26,454 nucleotides of DNA, taken from Candidatus Sungiibacteriota bacterium. GTDB taxonomy: Bacteria; Patescibacteria; Paceibacteria; Sungbacterales; SURF-37. Both the position numbers and the translations under genes were made by a program. Below are positions 21,038 to 26,454 of this stretch, piece by piece (position 1 is the stretch's first letter; the number at the start of each line of letters is the position of its first letter). The stretch is taken from contig JACPMF010000024.1 in the NCBI GenBank assembly GCA_016186145.1, positions 1-26,454 on the forward strand. Reading direction: 5' to 3'. The notes below the pieces were generated by a model. That model ran no database searches, was not told the DNA's origin, and saw only the letters and a list, made by a program, of their open reading frames with translations.

Positions 21038-21251
21038 TTACCAGGCAAAGTGGGCGACCCCAGCACTAATTTTGCAACTAACGCTATCCGCAGTTCGCTT
21101 CGCCCATATAGGGATGTGCCTATTCGGCACACGCGGACTGCAACCCATCGTCACCCACTTACTTGTCAACAGGCTTTTACTACCAGCGATGGCAAAATTA
21201 TTGCGGGGTGCTCCATTTCGCAGTTGGAAAATCTGCGCCTCCGGCTTGATT
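21038..21251 (-). repeat. Insert after rpsG ending in a second copy of the rpsG 3' end
   Basis: Immediately after the rpsG stop is a hairpin whose 5' arm is the rpsG end itself (CCATTTCGC-TTGG-AAAATC) and whose 3' arm is GATTTT-CCAA-GCGAAATGG. A further inverted pair (CCCCGCAATAATTTTGC and GCAAAATTAGTGCTGGGG) spans the middle. At 21038-21055 lies GCC CAC TTT GCC TGG TAA, which differs from the working end GCC CAT TTC GCT TGG TAA only at third codon positions. Confidence 0.75.
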
Positions 21252-21719
21252 TTACCAAGCGAAATGGGCAAATGCCTTATTGGCTTCGGCCATTCGATGC
21301 ATATCCGTCTTCTTTTTCACCGCCCCGCCCTCATTTTTAGCGGCCATCATAATTTCTTCGGCAAGACGTTTTTTCATCGGGCTTCCGGAACGGCCCCGAG
21401 CTCCCCCAATAATCCACCGGAAGGCAAGAGAAACTCTTCGCTCGCCGCGAACCTCCCTCGGCACCTGGTAATTTGCTCCTCAAACCCGGCGCGAGCGCAC
21501 CTCAACCAGCGGTGTTGCATTCTGCATGGCGAGGTTAAAAATTTCGACAGGGTCTTGTTTTGCCTCTTTTTCAATGATGTCAAAAGCGCCGTAGACAACT
21601 TTCTCGGCGATAGTTTTCTTGCCTTGCCGCATGACATAATTGATAAATTTTTGAATCAGCGCGTTTTGATATTTGCGGTCCGGCTCAATTTCTCTTTTTT
21701 CCGCTGGTCGTCTACGCAT
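21252..21719 (-). CDS. rpsG: 30S ribosomal protein S7 (uS7) with an in-frame TGA
   Basis: Primary head-domain 16S rRNA binder. MRRRPAEKREIEPDRKYQN, FINYVMRQGKKTIAEKVVYGA, then EVRSRRV, a TGA at 21480-21482, then GANYQVPREVRGERR and RWIIGGARGRSG to HFAW. Total length is 155 codons, as expected for S7. The TGA replaces the first Gly of the conserved RRVGGA motif (GGA to TGA is one base). The second half is intact, so the gene is recent damage, a sequencing error or a recoded site. It is upstream of fusA in standard order. Confidence 0.9.
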
Positions 21720-21721
21720 AT

Positions 21722-21808
21722 TATGAATGCTAAATTATAAATTCTGAATGCTGAATAAAGGTAAACCGCCACTTCGTTATTTCATCATTCAGCATTTGGC
21801 ATTTATCA
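21722..21808 (-). repeat. R4 (AATGCCAAATGCTGAATG) repeat, rpsL to rpsG
   Basis: Second R4 copy, running from the rpsL stop (AAA-TGA-TAA) to the rpsG start, with TAAATGCCAAATGCTGAATG on one side and ATTCAGAATTTATAATTTAG on the other. Confidence 0.85.
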
Positions 21809-22216
21809 TTTTGGACGTTTTGCTCCGTACTTACTTCTTTGCTGTTTTCTCGCGCTAACTCCGGTCGTATCGAGAATACCGCGGACAATATGGTATCTAA
21901 CCCCGGGCAAATCCTTGACTCTTCCTCCACGAATGAGAACAACCGAGTGTTCTTGAAGATTATGGCCTTCCCCCGGAATATATGCCGTCACTTCCATGCC
22001 GTTGGTAAGCCGAACCCGCGCCACCTTTCGAAGGGCAGAGTTTGGTTTCTTAGGCGTCATCGTCGTAACTTTTACGCACACCCCTCGCTTAAAAGGGGAA
22101 GCATAAAAGGCGGGCTTATTCTTTAAAGTGTTAAAGCCATACTGAAGCGCCGGCGATTTTGACTTGGAAACACCCGACCCCCTACCTTTTCGTAAAAGCT
22201 GATGAATGGTTGGCAT
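21806..22216 (-). CDS. rpsL: 30S ribosomal protein S12 (uS12)
   Basis: Decoding-centre protein of 136 residues. MPTIHQLLRKGR, the streptomycin loop TPKKPNSALRKVARVRL, IPGEGHNLQEHSVVLIRGGRVKDLPGVRYH and the C-terminal SARKQQRSKYGAKRP are typical. The ATG at 22216 is chosen by homology and because the R1 repeat ends in CGC-ATG there. It is the first gene of the str block. Confidence 0.98.
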   Translation of the reverse strand: MPTIHQLLRKGRGSGVSKSKSPALQYGFNTLKNKPAFYASPFKRGVCVKVTTMTPKKPNSALRKVARVRLTNGMEVTAYIPGEGHNLQEHSVVLIRGGRVKDLPGVRYHIVRGILDTTGVSARKQQRSKYGAKRPK

Positions 22217-22425
22217 GCGAATTTTATTCGCGAGCGCAAGCATGTTGCGCAGCGCGAGCGATTAGTAAAATTCAGCACCCTGTTAAATAATTTCGCCAGA
22301 GGCGAAATTCTCCACCTCAATAAAATCAACGATTTTATTGAGGTGGAGATTTAACAGGGTCTCGCAACCGTAGCCGCTCAACTACGCTTTTCGCTTGTTT
22401 CGCGGACGGTTGCGGAAATACTAAC
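22217..22425 (-). repeat. R1 palindromic cassette upstream of rpsL
   Basis: Complete H1 (CCGCAACCG and CGGTTGCGA arms), H2 (TCCACCTCAATAAAATC/GATTTTATTGAGGTGGA) and H3, ending at CGC-ATG of rpsL. Unlike other copies, its upstream end is not tied to a stop codon; the preceding gene is terminated at 22430-22450. The promoter for the str block is not obvious. Confidence 0.86.
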
Positions 22426-22429
22426 AAAC

Positions 22430-22450
22430 AAAAAAGGGGTGGTCAACCCC
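22430..22450 (-). terminator. Intrinsic terminator of the YunG-like gene
   Basis: Minus strand: GGGGT-TGACC-ACCCC followed by TTTTTTG. It separates the accessory block from the ribosomal block. Confidence 0.8.
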
Positions 22451-22468
22451 ATCTGTTGTATTTGCCCC

Positions 22469-22942
22469 TTATACTCGCGCGCGTAAGTCTTGAAGAATCT
22501 CCTGAACCAACTCGTAAACACGCCCGCGAAAAACAGCATAACGCCTGATCGTGCCTTCATTATTTTTATTCGTCGGGTCAAGCAATTCTTCGCGTGTCTT
22601 AATTTTAACATCCAGTTTTTCCCAAGCCGGAAGACCTGCCCTGAATTGGTCTCCAGTGAAATCTTCGATAGCGCCGCCGGGCAAACGCAGCTTGTAATGC
22701 GAACGAAGATGCTCATACGGAGTGCCGCTCAAATCATATCGTAGAATATCCCCGCCAAGAACTTCATGGGCTGTGAGTACTGCTATTGCGCAGTGTCCAT
22801 ATGACGGATTACCCGATGTCCAGCCAGCCTCATCAGAACTTGTACCCCGAGACCACACCTCGGCAAATACCCCCTCTAATAAAGCAATAGTGATTTCGTT
22901 AACCACGGCCGCTACTTCTTGACGAAGCTCGTTCCTTTCCAT
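22469..22942 (-). CDS. YunG-like protein
   Basis: A 157-residue cytosolic protein. WTSGNPSYGHCAIAVLTAHEVLGG (residues 41-64), SHYKLRLPGGAIEDFTGDQF (81-100) follow the pattern of the uncharacterised YunG family (GxCA near the N-terminus, then HYxxxxxxGxxxDxTxxQF). Cys51 with His82 and Asp94 could be a catalytic-type trio, which is inference. It starts with a good AGGAGG site and follows the Cys-cluster gene by 24 nt, so it is co-transcribed with it. Confidence 0.65.
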   Translation of the reverse strand: MERNELRQEVAAVVNEITIALLEGVFAEVWSRGTSSDEAGWTSGNPSYGHCAIAVLTAHEVLGGDILRYDLSGTPYEHLRSHYKLRLPGGAIEDFTGDQFRAGLPAWEKLDVKIKTREELLDPTNKNNEGTIRRYAVFRGRVYELVQEILQDLRARV

Positions 22943-22966
22943 GATCGTTTTCCTCCTTTTCCGTTT

Positions 22967-23986
22967 TTAATAAAGGTCGGTATCGACGACCGGCTCTTTT
23001 GGTTTTTCTGAATGAGGCAGAGCCCGGCTTGCGCAATAATCTGCAAAGACGCACGATCTGCCCTCGTGCGGCACACGCGGAAGAAGATCTAAGTAACCCG
23101 GTGGTAAGCTCGGATGCTCTCCGCATCTCAAACAATGCGTTTCATCACGGCGGCAACAATTCCGGGCAATATTCCAATCGAGATTGTGAACATCCGCAGG
23201 CGTCCTTCCGGATGCTGCCGCAATTTCAGAAATCGCCCCATGAACTGCCAACCTGATTGCGATATCTTCTTCCTCGGTTAAAACCGAACCGGAATAAATT
23301 TTTTCCCGAAGGCGGGGGTCTATAATCCGAACGGTTCCCAAGCGAAGATGCAGCCGTATTTCATGATAATCAACCGGCCCGCCAAGATTTTTTATATCAG
23401 GGTAATCCCAAAAACCATAGCGTCTCATGAGAATCAAGAACAAAGAAAGCTTTTTCTTAACCGGATCGCGGCCGTAGGCGTCAAACCGGGAAAGCATTGA
23501 TTCAAGGCCTTCCCTTCCCACGCGATCCTTTAGCCAGCCGCCGCTTTTGTCATAATATTCGTCAACATGCCTTACTCCGTCTTTGTACATTTTCACGCCG
23601 ATATCGCGAAGAAGCTCTGCCCTCCCTTTTGGATCAGAAATTGTTGAACCGCGCTCACGATCGTGAAGAATGGTAACCACATCGCCGGCTTCAGCAGTAA
23701 CCAGCCATTCGCGGCCGAGAATGTATGGGTCGGCCCTTACCGCATCAAGCCATTTTTCACGAAGATAATCCCAACCGTAACGGAACACGCCATTAACCAT
23801 ACCTTCAAGCCGCGGCTTGCCGACGGGACTCGTTTGGTGGCAAATCGCAACAACGATAAAAAGAAGCATCCGCAAATCGGGTGAATGTAGATCTCCGGGC
23901 GCGTCAATTATTCTTGCCTCAGGAAACCGCAGTTCGCCGAGGAAACGGCCAAGCCACTGACAGCGCTCTCTATCAACCATCACCAT
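22967..23986 (-). CDS. Cys-cluster protein B, queuosine-salvage/HhH-like
   Basis: A 339-residue paralogue of the protein at 24518-25525. The core carries YGRDPVKKKLSLFLILMRRYGFWDYPD and PVDYHEIRLHLRLGTVRI (Asp206), then a C-terminal cluster C278-x6-C285-x2-C288 and C312-x5-C318 that could hold an Fe-S cluster or zinc. The order of segments recalls the Qng1/DUF2419 queuosine-5'-phosphate glycosidase fold, which is HhH-glycosylase-related, but that family lacks such a cluster. The resemblance is from memory and weak. It is transcribed with the YunG-like gene. Confidence 0.6.
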   Translation of the reverse strand: MVMVDRERCQWLGRFLGELRFPEARIIDAPGDLHSPDLRMLLFIVVAICHQTSPVGKPRLEGMVNGVFRYGWDYLREKWLDAVRADPYILGREWLVTAEAGDVVTILHDRERGSTISDPKGRAELLRDIGVKMYKDGVRHVDEYYDKSGGWLKDRVGREGLESMLSRFDAYGRDPVKKKLSLFLILMRRYGFWDYPDIKNLGGPVDYHEIRLHLRLGTVRIIDPRLREKIYSGSVLTEEEDIAIRLAVHGAISEIAAASGRTPADVHNLDWNIARNCCRRDETHCLRCGEHPSLPPGYLDLLPRVPHEGRSCVFADYCASRALPHSEKPKEPVVDTDLY

Positions 23987-24025
23987 ATCCTTACCTCACC
24001 CTTGCAATTGTGAAAGTACAAGTTT

Positions 24026-24034
24026 TTTATAGCA
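24026..24034 (-). promoter_or_regulatory. Extended -10 promoter of the Cys-cluster B operon
   Basis: Minus strand TGC-TATAAA. A -35 is weak because the upstream sequence is the U-tract of the preceding terminator. Confidence 0.5.
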
Positions 24035-24049
24035 TACTACAGGAATTTT

Positions 24050-24078
24050 TAAAAACAAAAGGCCGTTTATTTACGGCC
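24050..24078 (-). terminator. Intrinsic terminator of the secreted-protein gene
   Basis: Minus strand: GGCCGT-AAATAA-ACGGCC followed by TTTTGTTTTT. Confidence 0.85.
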
Positions 24079-24086
24079 CCTTTGAA

Positions 24087-24476
24087 TCATTTTTTATCCT
24101 CGTCGCCCCAATCAAGTTCATATTCTATAAATGAATACACGCCTTCTCCCTTTAGACTGTAGATACGCCATATTTCCTTAGACGACCTCCCGCCGATATC
24201 ACGCTTAACTGTTTTAACCCAATCAACCCTAACAGGTTTTTCGTTTCCTTCTCTTTTAAATTCAATAACTGAAATATCATCGCCGCAGTGATAAATCGTA
24301 CTGGTTAGCTTTCCATAGGACGGATCAGCCGTTAATTCCGTTTCTGCAAATCGTCTCCATACCGCGCAACTCTTATAATCCGGCAGGCTTTCTTCTTTTA
24401 CTAAAACCGGTTCTGCTTCTGCTGTGAGCGTGGCTGCAGCGATTATCGTAAATAAAACGACCAAGAGGGTCTTCAC
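24087..24476 (-). CDS. Small secreted protein
   Basis: GTG start at 24476 with GGGGG 8 nt upstream; a longer ATG start at 24527 would place extra residues before the signal peptide and overlap the upstream gene. The N-terminus VKTLLVVLFTIIAAATLTAEA is a typical signal peptide. The mature part of about 108 residues has two Cys (SCAVW and YHCGDD), which may form a disulfide, and is rich in charged residues. No family recognised. It is 41 nt downstream of the Cys-cluster A gene and ends in its own terminator. Confidence 0.75.
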   Translation of the reverse strand: MKTLLVVLFTIIAAATLTAEAEPVLVKEESLPDYKSCAVWRRFAETELTADPSYGKLTSTIYHCGDDISVIEFKREGNEKPVRVDWVKTVKRDIGGRSSKEIWRIYSLKGEGVYSFIEYELDWGDEDKK

Positions 24477-24517
24477 AAAGTTACCCCCTTTTTCATTTAT
24501 CAAACCCTGAAAAGCAT

Positions 24518-25525
24518 TTACTGCCAAATCGTGTTATCAAGCCGCGGCTCGATAAACATTGAAGCTACCGGAAGATCAGCGCTCCTGCACACTTGGCTGA
24601 AAATGCATTGGCGCGTTGGAGCAAGCCGGTATCTCTCCGGTAATTTACAATCGCTGCCGCACCCGGAACAATGCGGATCGTCCCGGCTGCAGCAATTCCG
24701 GAAATGGTTCCAAAAATAGTAGTGCATCATTGAGGGCGTAACCTCAAGAAGCTGGGCAACGAATTCAATGGCTTTTCGCACCGCAAAACGAATTTCGATA
24801 TCTTCCTGATCGGTGATGTTTTCGCGCGTGCGGATCTTTCTTTCAAGCGCCTCGTCAAGCAACCGCACGGTCCCGAGCCGCAGATGGCCGCGCTGCTCGT
24901 GGTAATTTACCGGCGAGCTCAAATAAATGCCGTCCTGATACTCCCAAAAACCCTGGTTTCGCATGATGGCAAGAAGATAAAAAAGTTTCTTTTGCACCGG
25001 ATCCCGGTATGCTTTCGCCTCGGCAAGGATTTGCGCAAGGCCGCAACCGTCGCTTCGGAGAATGTATCCTTGGGATTCAAGATGGGCCTCGCGGACCGAA
25101 ACCCAGCCGTGCTGCTCCAAAAATCTTCCGCAATCAACGAGAAGCGAAGCGCGAACTTCTACCTGGCTTAAAGTATTTCCTTCTTCTTCATCAAAATAAA
25201 GTTCACGCAGATAATCAGGCGTCGCACCCAAAAGCCACTGACGAGTAAACATATCCGTGTTTTGAGTCGTTTCAAAAATCGCTCTTTGCAAAAGATAATC
25301 CCAACCGCGAAGCAACCTGCCCCCAACCCTCCCTTTAAGCGCCTTTCCAACCACCGGCGTTGTCTGCTGGTTAATGGCAACCATCGCCCACCAGCCGTTT
25401 TCAGCGACATGCTCCGGAAACGCATACGAGAGAGGATCCTCTTCGTCGGGAGGAACGCCGCCGTAACGCTTGATGTTTTCTGCAAGCTCAATGCATTTTT
25501 TTGTGTCAATGACAATTTTGGCCAT
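24518..25525 (-). CDS. Cys-cluster protein A, queuosine-salvage/HhH-like
   Basis: A 335-residue paralogue of 22967-23986. Shared features: WDYL near residue 75, AYRDPVQKKLFYLLAIMRNQGFWEY, PVNYHEQRGHLRLGTVRLLD and a Cys set (C279-x6-C286-x2-C289, C307-x5-C313, plus C293). Where the paralogue has Asp206 in VDYH, this one has Asn207 in VNYH, a possible loss of an acidic active-site residue. An AAAGGAG site precedes the ATG. A promoter and a palindrome lie upstream. A nucleoside-glycosidase-like role is inference. Confidence 0.6.
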   Translation of the reverse strand: MAKIVIDTKKCIELAENIKRYGGVPPDEEDPLSYAFPEHVAENGWWAMVAINQQTTPVVGKALKGRVGGRLLRGWDYLLQRAIFETTQNTDMFTRQWLLGATPDYLRELYFDEEEGNTLSQVEVRASLLVDCGRFLEQHGWVSVREAHLESQGYILRSDGCGLAQILAEAKAYRDPVQKKLFYLLAIMRNQGFWEYQDGIYLSSPVNYHEQRGHLRLGTVRLLDEALERKIRTRENITDQEDIEIRFAVRKAIEFVAQLLEVTPSMMHYYFWNHFRNCCSRDDPHCSGCGSDCKLPERYRLAPTRQCIFSQVCRSADLPVASMFIEPRLDNTIWQ

Positions 25526-25597
25526 TGCGGACTCCTTTGTTTTTCAACGAACTCTACATGAGCAATACCACAATCCAGCATTCTTTATCAAGAACAA

Positions 25598-25625
25598 GTT
25601 ATAAAATATTGTTCACCCATGTCAA
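25598..25625 (-). promoter_or_regulatory. Promoter of the Cys-cluster A operon
   Basis: Minus strand TTGACA (25620-25625), a 16-bp spacer, TATAAC (25598-25603). The -35 lies inside one arm of the 39-bp palindrome. Confidence 0.7.
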
Positions 25626-25656
25626 AAAATATGCTATTAGCATATTTTTTGACATG
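25618..25656. promoter_or_regulatory. 39-bp perfect palindrome: terminator or operator
   Basis: Arms CATGTCAAAAAATATGCT and AGCATATTTTTTGACATG (18 bp each) around ATT. It can act as a terminator in either direction because each arm contains a T6 run, and its outer TTGACA is the -35 of the Cys-cluster A promoter, so it may also be an operator. Confidence 0.7.
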
Positions 25657-25698
25657 TTATAAATTTGCCAGCGTCCGTCGGTACCCGCATTACAGGCG

Positions 25699-26343
25699 CT
25701 AGAACAAACGCATGCCGCCGGTAATAAGAGAGAACAGAAACAAAATAATTGGAAGAAGAAAACGCGAGAAGAAAAAAATGAAAATTAAAAGGATAAAAAA
25801 ACCGTTTCGTTCAAGAAACCCTTGGATAAAATGCCATTGATACGGCAATATGGAAAAAAGAACTTTTGAGCCGTCAAGCGGAGGAATGGGAATAAGATTG
25901 AAAATTGCAAGAGCGAGATTTAAAAAAACAATAATCGAGAGCGTGCTGATAAAAGTTGAAAGGAACTCCGGAGAAAACACCGGCGCTGAAGGCAAAAATC
26001 TTACGGCAAGCCCCATGAAAAGGGCGATAAGAATATTTGAGCCGGGACCGGCCGCGCCAACCAAAGCCGGCCCCCATTTTTGATTCCTAAGATTATAAGG
26101 GTTATACGGCACGGGCTTTGCCCAACCGAATAAAATCGGACTTTGGAAGAAAAAAAGCAGCAATGGCAAGATGATTGACCCGAACAAATCGATATGCGGG
26201 ATTGGATTCAGCGTAAGGCGGCCGGCGTATTGGGCTGTTTTGTCGCCCAAAAAAAGGGCGGCGAAGCCGTGAGAAATTTCATGAACCATCACTGAAAAAA
26301 TGAGTATAACTATAAAAAAGATGGATTGCATTGCGGATTCCAT
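25699..26343 (-). CDS. Site-2-type M50 membrane metalloprotease
   Basis: Integral membrane zinc protease of 214 residues. HEISH at residues 21-25 in the first membrane segment gives the HExxH site, and NLIPIPPLDG (149-158) gives the third ligand Asp157. Four to six membrane helices; no PDZ domain. It is the short form of the family (SpoIVFB/YwhC-like minimal proteases). Substrate unknown. Its ATG lies within the arm of an R1-type H3 hairpin. Confidence 0.92.
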   Translation of the reverse strand: MESAMQSIFFIVILIFSVMVHEISHGFAALFLGDKTAQYAGRLTLNPIPHIDLFGSIILPLLLFFFQSPILFGWAKPVPYNPYNLRNQKWGPALVGAAGPGSNILIALFMGLAVRFLPSAPVFSPEFLSTFISTLSIIVFLNLALAIFNLIPIPPLDGSKVLFSILPYQWHFIQGFLERNGFFILLIFIFFFSRFLLPIILFLFSLITGGMRLF

Positions 26344-26395
26344 AATTCTCTAAATTTTAGAGCGAGGCGAATAAAATTTAGCTAGAATTATGAGA
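26341..26395 (-). repeat. Partial R1 repeat (H3 module only) at the M50 start
   Basis: CATAATTCT-AGC-TAAATTTTA and TAAAATTT-AGAATTATG arms around TCGCCTCGCTC. The right arm includes the M50 start codon. The remaining 26396-26454 is AT-rich with no clear gene. Confidence 0.75.
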
Positions 26396-26454
26396 ACCCC
26401 GCACCAATTTTGCCAAGTTTAACATAAATATACGCAATTAACTTAAAATCTCGC

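Noticed and set aside
21038..21271. 77-codon frame ending in VAHFAW
   Set aside because: Overlaps the rpsG end and inverted repeats; only its last codons resemble a protein, as a copy of rpsG.
21480..21482. Genetic code 25 (UGA = Gly)
   Set aside because: TGA is the natural stop of rplC, rplV, rpsQ, rpsL and cassette genes A and C, and no other conserved gene has an internal TGA.
20889..21740. 283-codon plus-strand frame
   Set aside because: It runs antisense to rpsG and the acidic gene, with no ribosome-binding site or family match.

Overview
The window is a reduced bacterial genome segment carrying the fused str-S10-spc ribosomal protein superoperon, nearly all of it on the minus strand. 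It most resembles a Candidate Phyla Radiation (Patescibacteria, Parcubacteria-like) organism. The evidence is the absence of rpmD between rpsE and rplO, the use of the standard genetic code, small poorly characterised neighbours, and a high density of short palindromic repeats, some of them inside coding regions. The phylum call is inference from one locus. No rRNA, tRNA, CRISPR array or transposase was found.

In transcription order (right to left): an accessory block at 22.4-26.4 kb holds an M50 membrane protease, two paralogous Cys-cluster proteins that look distantly like queuosine-salvage glycosidases, a small secreted protein and a YunG-like protein. The str block follows: rpsL, rpsG (with an in-frame TGA), a hypothetical gene, fusA, a Phd/YefM-like gene, a hypothetical gene, and tuf with its own promoter. 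The S10-spc block runs rpsJ, rplC, rplD, rplW, rplB, rpsS, rplV, rpsC, rplP, rpmC, rpsQ, rplN, rplX, rplE, rpsN (zinc type), rpsH, rplF, rplR, rpsE, rplO, secY, a P-loop kinase in the adk position, and map (cut by the window edge).

The striking part is what lies between the ribosomal genes. Almost every junction from rplC to map is filled, from about the stop codon of one gene to the ATG of the next, by a member of one of three palindromic repeat families: R1 (three-hairpin cassette, eight copies plus one partial), R2 (ATCCGC repeats, five copies) and R3 (ACGAAT repeats, four copies). Three junctions instead hold a counter-oriented plus-strand cassette: a TTGACA-N17-TA promoter, a small membrane protein and an intrinsic terminator. 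Two of these terminators lie inside the 3' coding end of the neighbouring ribosomal gene. Further repeat families fill gaps in the str block.

Several gene ends carry traces of repeat invasion. The tails of S3, L4, S17 and L29 are encoded by repeat arms. rplP, rpsG and rpsS each have a second, mostly synonymously recoded copy of a gene end next to the working one. Map, L3 and EF-G contain in-frame peptide inserts that look repeat-derived. A promoter and a terminator between rpsJ and rplC bound an RNA of about 180 nt, possibly an attenuator leader or a small RNA.
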